Source: Periplaneta americana
Taxonomy: Eukaryota; Arthropoda; Insecta; Blattodea; Blattidae
Assembly (NCBI RefSeq): GCF_040183065.1
Contig: NC_091120.1
Coordinates: 7,501-71,500 of the forward strand
Length of the DNA: 64,000 bases
Direction of reading: 5' to 3'
The translations under genes and the position numbers were made by a program. Shown piece after piece: positions 1 to 13,337 of the stretch. Positions within the stretch are counted from its first letter, which is position 1. Every line of letters begins with the position of its first letter. The notes under the pieces were generated by a model that made no database searches, was not told the origin of the DNA, and saw only the letters and a list, made by a program, of their open reading frames with translations.

Positions 1-3000
1 AACCTAACCTAACCTAACCTAACCTAACCTAACCTAACCTAACCTAACCTAACCTAACCTAACCTAACCTAACCTAACCTAACCTAACCTAACCTAACCT
101 AACCTAACCTAACCTAACCTAACCTAACCTAACCTAACCTAACCTAACCTAACCTAACCTAACCTAACCTAACCTAACCTAACCTAACCTAACCTAACCT
201 AACCTAACCTAACCTAACCTAACCTAACCTAACCTAACCTAACCTAACCTAACCTAACCTAACCTAACCTAACCTAACCTAACCTAACCTAACCTAACCT
301 AACCTAACCTAACCTAACCTAACCTAACCTAACCTAACCTAACCTAACCTAACCTAACCTAACCTAACCTAACCTAACCTAACCTAACCTAACCTAACCT
401 AACCTAACCTAACCTAACCTAACCTAACCTAACCTAACCTAACCTAACCTAACCTAACCTAACCTAACCTAACCTAACCTAACCTAACCTAACCTAACCT
501 AACCTAACCTAACCTAACCTAACCTAACCTAACCTAACCTAACCTAACCTAACCTAACCTAACCTAACCTAACCTAACCTAACCTAACCTAACCTAACCT
601 AACCTAACCTAACCTAACCTAACCTAACCTAACCTAACCTAACCTAACCTAACCTAACCTAACCTAACCTAACCTAACCTAACCTAACCTAACCTAACCT
701 AACCTAACCTAACCTAACCTAACCTAACCTAACCTAACCTAACCTAACCTAACCTAACCTAACCTAACCTAACCTAACCTAACCTAACCTAACCTAACCT
801 AACCTAACCTAACCTAACCTAACCTAACCTAACCTAACCTAACCTAACCTAACCTAACCTAACCTAACCTAACCTAACCTAACCTAACCTAACCTAACCT
901 AACCTAACCTAACCTAACCTAACCTAACCTAACCTAACCTAACCTAACCTAACCTAACCTAACCTAACCTAACCTAACCTAACCTAACCTAACCTAACCT
1001 AACCTAACCTAACCTAACCTAACCTAACCTAACCTAACCTAACCTAACCTAACCTAACCTAACCTAACCTAACCTAACCTAACCTAACCTAACCTAACCT
1101 AACCTAACCTAACCTAACCTAACCTAACCTAACCTAACCTAACCTAACCTAACCTAACCTAACCTAACCTAACCTAACCTAACCTAACCTAACCTAACCT
1201 AACCTAACCTAACCTAACCTAACCTAACCTAACCTAACCTAACCTAACCTAACCTAACCTAACCTAACCTAACCTAACCTAACCTAACCTAACCTAACCT
1301 AACCTAACCTAACCTAACCTAACCTAACCTAACCTAACCTAACCTAACCTAACCTAACCTAACCTAACCTAACCTAACCTAACCTAACCTAACCTAACCT
1401 AACCTAACCTAACCTAACCTAACCTAACCTAACCTAACCTAACCTAACCTAACCTAACCTAACCTAACCTAACCTAACCTAACCTAACCTAACCTAACCT
1501 AACCTAACCTAACCTAACCTAACCTAACCTAACCTAACCTAACCTAACCTAACCTAACCTAACCTAACCTAACCTAACCTAACCTAACCTAACCTAACCT
1601 AACCTAACCTAACCTAACCTAACCTAACCTAACCTAACCTAACCTAACCTAACCTAACCTAACCTAACCTAACCTAACCTAACCTAACCTAACCTAACCT
1701 AACCTAACCTAACCTAACCTAACCTAACCTAACCTAACCTAACCTAACCTAACCTAACCTAACCTAACCTAACCTAACCTAACCTAACCTAACCTAACCT
1801 AACCTAACCTAACCTAACCTAACCTAACCTAACCTAACCTAACCTAACCTAACCTAACCTAACCTAACCTAACCTAACCTAACCTAACCTAACCTAACCT
1901 AACCTAACCTAACCTAACCTAACCTAACCTAACCTAACCTAACCTAACCTAACCTAACCTAACCTAACCTAACCTAACCTAACCTAACCTAACCTAACCT
2001 AACCTAACCTAACCTAACCTAACCTAACCTAACCTAACCTAACCTAACCTAACCTAACCTAACCTAACCTAACCTAACCTAACCTAACCTAACCTAACCT
2101 AACCTAACCTAACCTAACCTAACCTAACCTAACCTAACCTAACCTAACCTAACCTAACCTAACCTAACCTAACCTAACCTAACCTAACCTAACCTAACCT
2201 AACCTAACCTAACCTAACCTAACCTAACCTAACCTAACCTAACCTAACCTAACCTAACCTAACCTAACCTAACCTAACCTAACCTAACCTAACCTAACCT
2301 AACCTAACCTAACCTAACCTAACCTAACCTAACCTAACCTAACCTAACCTAACCTAACCTAACCTAACCTAACCTAACCTAACCTAACCTAACCTAACCT
2401 AACCTAACCTAACCTAACCTAACCTAACCTAACCTAACCTAACCTAACCTAACCTAACCTAACCTAACCTAACCTAACCTAACCTAACCTAACCTAACCT
2501 AACCTAACCTAACCTAACCTAACCTAACCTAACCTAACCTAACCTAACCTAACCTAACCTAACCTAACCTAACCTAACCTAACCTAACCTAACCTAACCT
2601 AACCTAACCTAACCTAACCTAACCTAACCTAACCTAACCTAACCTAACCTAACCTAACCTAACCTAACCTAACCTAACCTAACCTAACCTAACCTAACCT
2701 AACCTAACCTAACCTAACCTAACCTAACCTAACCTAACCTAACCTAACCTAACCTAACCTAACCTAACCTAACCTAACCTAACCTAACCTAACCTAACCT
2801 AACCTAACCTAACCTAACCTAACCTAACCTAACCTAACCTAACCTAACCTAACCTAACCTAACCTAACCTAACCTAACCTAACCTAACCTAACCTAACCT
2901 AACCTAACCTAACCTAACCTAACCTAACCTAACCTAACCTAACCTAACCTAACCTAACCTAACCTAACCTAACCTAACCTAACCTAACCTAACCTAACCT

Positions 3001-6000
3001 AACCTAACCTAACCTAACCTAACCTAACCTAACCTAACCTAACCTAACCTAACCTAACCTAACCTAACCTAACCTAACCTAACCTAACCTAACCTAACCT
3101 AACCTAACCTAACCTAACCTAACCTAACCTAACCTAACCTAACCTAACCTAACCTAACCTAACCTAACCTAACCTAACCTAACCTAACCTAACCTAACCT
3201 AACCTAACCTAACCTAACCTAACCTAACCTAACCTAACCTAACCTAACCTAACCTAACCTAACCTAACCTAACCTAACCTAACCTAACCTAACCTAACCT
3301 AACCTAACCTAACCTAACCTAACCTAACCTAACCTAACCTAACCTAACCTAACCTAACCTAACCTAACCTAACCTAACCTAACCTAACCTAACCTAACCT
3401 AACCTAACCTAACCTAACCTAACCTAACCTAACCTAACCTAACCTAACCTAACCTAACCTAACCTAACCTAACCTAACCTAACCTAACCTAACCTAACCT
3501 AACCTAACCTAACCTAACCTAACCTAACCTAACCTAACCTAACCTAACCTAACCTAACCTAACCTAACCTAACCTAACCTAACCTAACCTAACCTAACCT
3601 AACCTAACCTAACCTAACCTAACCTAACCTAACCTAACCTAACCTAACCTAACCTAACCTAACCTAACCTAACCTAACCTAACCTAACCTAACCTAACCT
3701 AACCTAACCTAACCTAACCTAACCTAACCTAACCTAACCTAACCTAACCTAACCTAACCTAACCTAACCTAACCTAACCTAACCTAACCTAACCTAACCT
3801 AACCTAACCTAACCTAACCTAACCTAACCTAACCTAACCTAACCTAACCTAACCTAACCTAACCTAACCTAACCTAACCTAACCTAACCTAACCTAACCT
3901 AACCTAACCTAACCTAACCTAACCTAACCTAACCTAACCTAACCTAACCTAACCTAACCTAACCTAACCTAACCTAACCTAACCTAACCTAACCTAACCT
4001 AACCTAACCTAACCTAACCTAACCTAACCTAACCTAACCTAACCTAACCTAACCTAACCTAACCTAACCTAACCTAACCTAACCTAACCTAACCTAACCT
4101 AACCTAACCTAACCTAACCTAACCTAACCTAACCTAACCTAACCTAACCTAACCTAACCTAACCTAACCTAACCTAACCTAACCTAACCTAACCTAACCT
4201 AACCTAACCTAACCTAACCTAACCTAACCTAACCTAACCTAACCTAACCTAACCTAACCTAACCTAACCTAACCTAACCTAACCTAACCTAACCTAACCT
4301 AACCTAACCTAACCTAACCTAACCTAACCTAACCTAACCTAACCTAACCTAACCTAACCTAACCTAACCTAACCTAACCTAACCTAACCTAACCTAACCT
4401 AACCTAACCTAACCTAACCTAACCTAACCTAACCTAACCTAACCTAACCTAACCTAACCTAACCTAACCTAACCTAACCTAACCTAACCTAACCTAACCT
4501 AACCTAACCTAACCTAACCTAACCTAACCTAACCTAACCTAACCTAACCTAACCTAACCTAACCTAACCTAACCTAACCTAACCTAACCTAACCTAACCT
4601 AACCTAACCTAACCTAACCTAACCTAACCTAACCTAACCTAACCTAACCTAACCTAACCTAACCTAACCTAACCTAACCTAACCTAACCTAACCTAACCT
4701 AACCTAACCTAACCTAACCTAACCTAACCTAACCTAACCTAACCTAACCTAACCTAACCTAACCTAACCTAACCTAACCTAACCTAACCTAACCTAACCT
4801 AACCTAACCTAACCTAACCTAACCTAACCTAACCTAACCTAACCTAACCTAACCTAACCTAACCTAACCTAACCTAACCTAACCTAACCTAACCTAACCT
4901 AACCTAACCTAACCTAACCTAACCTAACCTAACCTAACCTAACCTAACCTAACCTAACCTAACCTAACCTAACCTAACCTAACCTAACCTAACCTAACCT
5001 AACCTAACCTAACCTAACCTAACCTAACCTAACCTAACCTAACCTAACCTAACCTAACCTAACCTAACCTAACCTAACCTAACCTAACCTAACCTAACCT
5101 AACCTAACCTAACCTAACCTAACCTAACCTAACCTAACCTAACCTAACCTAACCTAACCTAACCTAACCTAACCTAACCTAACCTAACCTAACCTAACCT
5201 AACCTAACCTAACCTAACCTAACCTAACCTAACCTAACCTAACCTAACCTAACCTAACCTAACCTAACCTAACCTAACCTAACCTAACCTAACCTAACCT
5301 AACCTAACCTAACCTAACCTAACCTAACCTAACCTAACCTAACCTAACCTAACCTAACCTAACCTAACCTAACCTAACCTAACCTAACCTAACCTAACCT
5401 AACCTAACCTAACCTAACCTAACCTAACCTAACCTAACCTAACCTAACCTAACCTAACCTAACCTAACCTAACCTAACCTAACCTAACCTAACCTAACCT
5501 AACCTAACCTAACCTAACCTAACCTAACCTAACCTAACCTAACCTAACCTAACCTAACCTAACCTAACCTAACCTAACCTAACCTAACCTAACCTAACCT
5601 AACCTAACCTAACCTAACCTAACCTAACCTAACCTAACCTAACCTAACCTAACCTAACCTAACCTAACCTAACCTAACCTAACCTAACCTAACCTAACCT
5701 AACCTAACCTAACCTAACCTAACCTAACCTAACCTAACCTAACCTAACCTAACCTAACCTAACCTAACCTAACCTAACCTAACCTAACCTAACCTAACCT
5801 AACCTAACCTAACCTAACCTAACCTAACCTAACCTAACCTAACCTAACCTAACCTAACCTAACCTAACCTAACCTAACCTAACCTAACCTAACCTAACCT
5901 AACCTAACCTAACCTAACCTAACCTAACCTAACCTAACCTAACCTAACCTAACCTAACCTAACCTAACCTAACCTAACCTAACCTAACCTAACCTAACCT

Positions 6001-9000
6001 AACCTAACCTAACCTAACCTAACCTAACCTAACCTAACCTAACCTAACCTAACCTAACCTAACCTAACCTAACCTAACCTAACCTAACCTAACCTAACCT
6101 AACCTAACCTAACCTAACCTAACCTAACCTAACCTAACCTAACCTAACCTAACCTAACCTAACCTAACCTAACCTAACCTAACCTAACCTAACCTAACCT
6201 AACCTAACCTAACCTAACCTAACCTAACCTAACCTAACCTAACCTAACCTAACCTAACCTAACCTAACCTAACCTAACCTAACCTAACCTAACCTAACCT
6301 AACCTAACCTAACCTAACCTAACCTAACCTAACCTAACCTAACCTAACCTAACCTAACCTAACCTAACCTAACCTAACCTAACCTAACCTAACCTAACCT
6401 AACCTAACCTAACCTAACCTAACCTAACCTAACCTAACCTAACCTAACCTAACCTAACCTAACCTAACCTAACCTAACCTAACCTAACCTAACCTAACCT
6501 AACCTAACCTAACCTAACCTAACCTAACCTAACCTAACCTAACCTAACCTAACCTAACCTAACCTAACCTAACCTAACCTAACCTAACCTAACCTAACCT
6601 AACCTAACCTAACCTAACCTAACCTAACCTAACCTAACCTAACCTAACCTAACCTAACCTAACCTAACCTAACCTAACCTAACCTAACCTAACCTAACCT
6701 AACCTAACCTAACCTAACCTAACCTAACCTAACCTAACCTAACCTAACCTAACCTAACCTAACCTAACCTAACCTAACCTAACCTAACCTAACCTAACCT
6801 AACCTAACCTAACCTAACCTAACCTAACCTAACCTAACCTAACCTAACCTAACCTAACCTAACCTAACCTAACCTAACCTAACCTAACCTAACCTAACCT
6901 AACCTAACCTAACCTAACCTAACCTAACCTAACCTAACCTAACCTAACCTAACCTAACCTAACCTAACCTAACCTAACCTAACCTAACCTAACCTAACCT
7001 AACCTAACCTAACCTAACCTAACCTAACCTAACCTAACCTAACCTAACCTAACCTAACCTAACCTAACCTAACCTAACCTAACCTAACCTAACCTAACCT
7101 AACCTAACCTAACCTAACCTAACCTAACCTAACCTAACCTAACCTAACCTAACCTAACCTAACCTAACCTAACCTAACCTAACCTAACCTAACCTAACCT
7201 AACCTAACCTAACCTAACCTAACCTAACCTAACCTAACCTAACCTAACCTAACCTAACCTAACCTAACCTAACCTAACCTAACCTAACCTAACCTAACCT
7301 AACCTAACCTAACCTAACCTAACCTAACCTAACCTAACCTAACCTAACCTAACCTAACCTAACCTAACCTAACCTAACCTAACCTAACCTAACCTAACCT
7401 AACCTAACCTAACCTAACCTAACCTAACCTAACCTAACCTAACCTAACCTAACCTAACCTAACCTAACCTAACCTAACCTAACCTAACCTAACCTAACCT
7501 AACCTAACCTAACCTAACCTAACCTAACCTAACCTAACCTAACCTAACCTAACCTAACCTAACCTAACCTAACCTAACCTAACCTAACCTAACCTAACCT
7601 AACCTAACCTAACCTAACCTAACCTAACCTAACCTAACCTAACCTAACCTAACCTAACCTAACCTAACCTAACCTAACCTAACCTAACCTAACCTAACCT
7701 AACCTAACCTAACCTAACCTAACCTAACCTAACCTAACCTAACCTAACCTAACCTAACCTAACCTAACCTAACCTAACCTAACCTAACCTAACCTAACCT
7801 AACCTAACCTAACCTAACCTAACCTAACCTAACCTAACCTAACCTAACCTAACCTAACCTAACCTAACCTAACCTAACCTAACCTAACCTAACCTAACCT
7901 AACCTAACCTAACCTAACCTAACCTAACCTAACCTAACCTAACCTAACCTAACCTAACCTAACCTAACCTAACCTAACCTAACCTAACCTAACCTAACCT
8001 AACCTAACCTAACCTAACCTAACCTAACCTAACCTAACCTAACCTAACCTAACCTAACCTAACCTAACCTAACCTAACCTAACCTAACCTAACCTAACCT
8101 AACCTAACCTAACCTAACCTAACCTAACCTAACCTAACCTAACCTAACCTAACCTAACCTAACCTAACCTAACCTAACCTAACCTAACCTAACCTAACCT
8201 AACCTAACCTAACCTAACCTAACCTAACCTAACCTAACCTAACCTAACCTAACCTAACCTAACCTAACCTAACCTAACCTAACCTAACCTAACCTAACCT
8301 AACCTAACCTAACCTAACCTAACCTAACCTAACCTAACCTAACCTAACCTAACCTAACCTAACCTAACCTAACCTAACCTAACCTAACCTAACCTAACCT
8401 AACCTAACCTAACCTAACCTAACCTAACCTAACCTAACCTAACCTAACCTAACCTAACCTAACCTAACCTAACCTAACCTAACCTAACCTAACCTAACCT
8501 AACCTAACCTAACCTAACCTAACCTAACCTAACCTAACCTAACCTAACCTAACCTAACCTAACCTAACCTAACCTAACCTAACCTAACCTAACCTAACCT
8601 AACCTAACCTAACCTAACCTAACCTAACCTAACCTAACCTAACCTAACCTAACCTAACCTAACCTAACCTAACCTAACCTAACCTAACCTAACCTAACCT
8701 AACCTAACCTAACCTAACCTAACCTAACCTAACCTAACCTAACCTAACCTAACCTAACCTAACCTAACCTAACCTAACCTAACCTAACCTAACCTAACCT
8801 AACCTAACCTAACCTAACCTAACCTAACCTAACCTAACCTAACCTAACCTAACCTAACCTAACCTAACCTAACCTAACCTAACCTAACCTAACCTAACCT
8901 AACCTAACCTAACCTAACCTAACCTAACCTAACCTAACCTAACCTAACCTAACCTAACCTAACCTAACCTAACCTAACCTAACCTAACCTAACCTAACCT

Positions 9001-10014
9001 AACCTAACCTAACCTAACCTAACCTAACCTAACCTAACCTAACCTAACCTAACCTAACCTAACCTAACCTAACCTAACCTAACCTAACCTAACCTAACCT
9101 AACCTAACCTAACCTAACCTAACCTAACCTAACCTAACCTAACCTAACCTAACCTAACCTAACCTAACCTAACCTAACCTAACCTAACCTAACCTAACCT
9201 AACCTAACCTAACCTAACCTAACCTAACCTAACCTAACCTAACCTAACCTAACCTAACCTAACCTAACCTAACCTAACCTAACCTAACCTAACCTAACCT
9301 AACCTAACCTAACCTAACCTAACCTAACCTAACCTAACCTAACCTAACCTAACCTAACCTAACCTAACCTAACCTAACCTAACCTAACCTAACCTAACCT
9401 AACCTAACCTAACCTAACCTAACCTAACCTAACCTAACCTAACCTAACCTAACCTAACCTAACCTAACCTAACCTAACCTAACCTAACCTAACCTAACCT
9501 AACCTAACCTAACCTAACCTAACCTAACCTAACCTAACCTAACCTAACCTAACCTAACCTAACCTAACCTAACCTAACCTAACCTAACCTAACCTAACCT
9601 AACCTAACCTAACCTAACCTAACCTAACCTAACCTAACCTAACCTAACCTAACCTAACCTAACCTAACCTAACCTAACCTAACCTAACCTAACCTAACCT
9701 AACCTAACCTAACCTAACCTAACCTAACCTAACCTAACCTAACCTAACCTAACCTAACCTAACCTAACCTAACCTAACCTAACCTAACCTAACCTAACCT
9801 AACCTAACCTAACCTAACCTAACCTAACCTAACCTAACCTAACCTAACCTAACCTAACCTAACCTAACCTAACCTAACCTAACCTAACCTAACCTAACCT
9901 AACCTAACCTAACCTAACCTAACCTAACCTAACCTAACCTAACCTAACCTAACCTAACCTAACCTAACCTAACCTAACCTAACCTAACCTAACCTAACCT
10001 AACCTAACCTAACC
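1..10014. repeat. Telomeric (AACCT)n array, C-rich strand
   Basis: About 2,002 consecutive AACCT units fill the first 10,010 bases and the array breaks at about 10,014. This is the complement of TTAGG, the ancestral arthropod telomere repeat that telomerase adds to the G-rich 3' end. On this strand the chromosome tip lies at position 1 and the interior to the right. I see no variant unit, no TTAGGG-like change and no inserted element. Many insects, Bombyx for example, carry SART or TRAS non-LTR retrotransposons inside TTAGG arrays; none is seen here. The call is secure from sequence alone. The true length beyond position 1 cannot be known. Confidence 0.99.
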
Positions 10015-10140
10015 CAAGACCCAGACCCAGACCCGGACACAGACCCCCGGCCCCGACCAGACCCATACCCAGACCCGACCCGGACCCCGACCCCGACCAG
10101 ACCTAACCTCACCTGGCCAGGCCCGGCCCGACTGCACTGT
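10015..10140. repeat. C-rich degenerate junction between telomere and subtelomere
   Basis: About 125 bases of strongly C-biased, G-poor sequence follow the perfect array. It is built from variants of CCAGAC, CCCGAC and CCCGGA, and it contains one more telomere-like stretch (AGACCTAACCTCACCT) near 10,100. It keeps the strand asymmetry of the telomere but not its period. It looks like a decayed or slipped proximal telomere segment. Immediately after it the sequence becomes AT-rich. Confidence 0.8.
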
Positions 10141-11025
10141 TGCAGTTATTAACTAATTACATATATTAATACTAAGTATATACTATAATACGTTAAAAGG
10201 ATTTGCAATAGATTTGGGATCCTCCACTTTATTATCTTCGGTTTTTATGAGACAATTTCATAGGATGTCTACAAGTTTAACTTTAATAATATTACGAATA
10301 GGTTTAATTGCATTATCTGAATTTTGTACTTTTCTATTCAAATATATTCCATTTACCAATTTTTTATAAATTACACTGTGCTTCCTGCAGTATTTATTAA
10401 CATGAGGATCTTTACATTGCAACTCATTACATATAGTCTCTTCTTTTTACTACACGAGATTTTGAATGTCCCTGCGTTATCTACATGTTTTTACTTTTCA
10501 ATTTTTTTCACAACATTGAGTGGAGAACATCCACTGAAATGATTATGAAATTAACTGATAAATGCAATACATTTACTCTTAATATCAGTAATACTAGTAT
10601 CATATATATTTTTCCAACATTCATTTTGTAGACATTAATGTAAATAATCACTAGATACAGCTTTTATGATCCTTTCTTAGTTTTTAAATTAATATTTTGA
10701 AATTGTTCAGTGATATTGGGAACACTTAGGATTTGTTTATCATGTTCTGACAAGCCATTGATTATAGGTTCTGTCGAATAGGAATTCAGTCTAATTCTGT
10801 GTACAAAACATTTTTCATTGGCTGTGCTACTTCAGCTTAGATTTAATTTGATTAGTTCCGCAACTATCTGCCTTCCTATTATATCCTGTTATTTAGATAT
10901 TTAATTTAGGGTTGATTTATTAATTCTTACTATGGAAGATACCTCTTATTTCAATTATACTATATCACGTTAAATAGCCATTGTCTACACTGAAGTATTA
11001 TCGTCATCCCTCACTTCTCATCGTA
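10141..11025. other. AT-rich subtelomeric stretch, nothing recognised
   Basis: No repeat, RNA gene or recognisable coding sequence is seen. A 72-codon open frame at 10324-10542 is rich in F, I, Y and L as expected of AT-rich DNA, resembles no family I know, and is not supported. The missing left arm of the Tc1-like copy to the right would be expected here, but I cannot find its terminal repeat. Confidence 0.6.
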
Positions 11026-12010
11026 ATGGCGAACCGACGTGGCATGAGACAGCGAGTTATAGCTTTAGTTGAGCTGGACATGGGGCTACATCTCCTGGCC
11101 GTTTGGTCAGTGTTCCTGGAAGTACAGCCGCGAGGTAGGTTCGTTACCAAAATTTAGGGGAGGTCGAAAATCGCCCTATTCCTGGGCGTCCGCGGATTTC
11201 TTCATTGGAAGAGGATGCTCTCTTATTCCAGACAGTTCGATACGACCCCTTTCTGACTGCTAACGCAATAATAACAGCATCTAACTTTTCCGACTCTTCA
11301 CAGACTCTGATCAGCAGGTTTAGGAACCGCAGTATTAGGTGCCGGAGGGCTGTGCAAATGGAAATATTGGGGGAGGCATAAGCTGTCGACCGTCTCGCCT
11401 TTGCTACAAATCGAGTAGATTTCGATTGGACGAAACTACCATCTCGATTGATTACGAAGGTCCTGTCCGTGTCTATCGCGAGGATGGTCTCCGACATGAC
11501 CAGCGCTATGTGCACCGACGTGTAAGATCGGGGCGCTTTACCATATCGTGTTGGGGGTGGATGTCTTACGATGGACCTAGCGTTATAGAACGCATCGATG
11601 GCCGGTTTAATGCGGGAACTTACGAGCACATTCTGGAAAATATATTCCTTCCCTCAGCCAGGCAACGTTTTCCCCAATGAACATTGCAGTTCCAGCAGGA
11701 TTACCATCCCGTGCACTATACTGCAAGCATTCAATAATGGTTTCAAAGGAGACCCGAGATCCAAGTCATTAATTAACCTCCAAAGTCACCTGATTTGAAT
11801 GTCATCGAAAATTTATGGGCGGAATTGACAAAGAGAAGGATAGTCACCTATGCCCACCGACGCCATCGAAATCGAGACGAATTGTGGCATCAAGTTGACA
11901 CCTGGGAAGATCTCGCCGGGGATCAGAACTTATTCAACAATCTCGTGACATCCATGCCGGATCGACTTAGAGCTGTAATAGAAGCTGATGGCATGTGGAC
12001 AAGATTTTAA
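11026..12010 (+). pseudogene. Tc1/mariner-like DD34E transposase, broken
   Basis: The probable start is the ATG at 11026 (MANRRGMRQRVIALVEL). The reading frame changes several times. Recognisable blocks in order are: an N-terminal paired-type helix-turn-helix, much decayed; VYREDGLRHDQRYVHRR at about 11,470-11,520; a conserved SGRFTISCWGWMSYDGPSV block; FNAGTYEHILENIFLPSARQ; QFQQDYHP, holding the second catalytic Asp, near 11,690; and SPDLNVIENLW, holding the catalytic Glu, near 11,800-11,820. The C-terminus ends ADGMWTRF before the TAA at 12008. The spacing between QQD and IENLW fits DD34E. The same block order is seen in the copies at 16220, 32350 and 57153. At least three frame changes make it non-functional. 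Confidence 0.85.
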
Positions 12011-12138
12011 GTTAACAGGTCTCTCTGTTTCTTATGATTTTTGTCAGAAATTGGGCATAAATTATTCCATATTTTTTCGACAAATTAGACAGTCGAGGAA
12101 ATCTGAACTAATTAATGACACCTCAATAAAAAAAAAGT

Positions 12139-12209
12139 TTTACCCGGGATCGAACACGAGACGTTTCGGTTATACAGTGGATCCAACACGCTGCTATATG
12201 ATCTACAGA
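12139..12209 (-). repeat. tRNA-like module inside the right arm of TLE-1
   Basis: Reading the minus strand, an A-box-like GTAGATCATATAGCAGCG is followed at tRNA spacing by a B-box GTGTTCGATCCCGGG. A run of nine T (plus-strand A-run at 12128-12136) then supplies an RNA polymerase III-type terminator. The cloverleaf is imperfect, so this is a tRNA-derived sequence and not a working tRNA gene. It points inward, towards the transposase, as do the modules of the other copies. Confidence 0.6.
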
Positions 12210-12482
12210 GACAGGACAGTGACAGCAGCAGTCCAGAATGTAGATCCCTTAGCAGGCATTTCCCATTCAGTACAGTTAAGCAATGATATTTTGTGACTCG
12301 AGCTATGTTGTGAAATCCTGGTCTTAAATGGCAGTCTTCTTCGTGATCCTTATTCTGGTCCTTGTAAGAATTCTTGACTATTTGTCATGGTATGTATCGT
12401 TACGTCGATATCGAGTGTACCGCACTGTAGAACTTTAACTTCCAACGACCAAGAATCATCTCATTCTTTTTAGGGGTAACTG

Positions 12483-13337
12483 TACATCTTGTAATTTAAT
12501 TTATATTCGAATATTTTTTACCCCTTGACCCCTGTTCGCCTGTTTATATCACAATAAGTTTTTTAAATATGACTTTAGAAATTGTATCTCAGAAATTAAG
12601 AACATATTATATTATATCTTATTTTGGATACAATATGATACAATATATAAATTCCCAATAAGTCACTTTTTAACATATAATAATATTGTGGGATACATAT
12701 ATTTTTGAAAATAAGACATTGTTCTTTCCTCAATGCTTAATTGATTGGCAACGTGATTTTATAGTTAGAATCTCGCAGTAACACATTTTCGGACATGAAC
12801 AACAATATTTATGGAGACCTATAATTTAGAATTATTACAATTTTATTTTCACTGGGCTTACGTACATTCACATACTACCATTAGTAACATAACAAAAATA
12901 TCACTGAGTTGCTTTTTGGTATGTGTAAAATGCTTTGTTTTCCCCTCCTTTGCATAAATATATGTATATAAAATATGTATAGGTGTGCCCACTCGAAGGC
13001 AAGCTGCATAGTTGGGAATGTGAAAAACACGGAGTTGAGCAACTGTCCCTAAGCTTTGTTTTAATACGGCCATTACAAATGCTAGTACCACTGAAATAAA
13101 ATAGCAGTTGCAAGTTAGTAGGTATCATAGGAATATGTGAAGTAAAAACATCTTTTGTTTTACCACTTAATATTGTCACATATTACTTTTTTTTTCTCGC
13201 ACCAATTCTTGTTCCATTGCATAATTTTGGCATGTAAATATTTTGCAATAATTCCGGTACTATTGGTGATTCAATTTTTAGTAGGCTATTAAATTATGTG
13301 GTTTCAAAGAATTCAAGAATTCATTTGGATAAAATAC
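12483..13337. other. AT-rich spacer, nothing recognised
   Basis: Sequence between the right end of TLE-1 and the 56-bp satellite. It is AT-rich with a few short inverted words, and no coding signal, repeat end or RNA gene that I can name. Short open frames on the minus strand between 12858 and 13179 overlap one another and have no recognisable product. Confidence 0.55.

Larger units (their letters stand above)
11026..12482 (+). mobile_element. Tc1-like element copy 1 (TLE-1), left end lost
   Basis: A Tc1/mariner-type transposon remnant. It holds a decayed DD34E transposase (11026-12010), a minus-strand tRNA-like module with a T-run terminator (12139-12209), and a right end that stops at 12482 before the target TA (12483-12484). 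Read inward from the right, the terminus is CAGTTACCCCTAAAAAGAAT, then ATTCTTGGTCG and AGTTCTA. This matches the right end of copy 4 at 58823 block by block. The equivalent left arm is not found upstream, so the element appears truncated there. It lies about 1 kb from the telomere. Confidence 0.75.

Noticed and set aside
10324-10542. 72-codon open frame near the telomere
   Set aside because: Composition follows AT-rich DNA, no family is recognised, and no supporting signal is seen around it.
11144-11629. 161-codon minus-strand open frame
   Set aside because: Antisense shadow of the Tc1-like transposase; the plus strand carries the conserved motifs.
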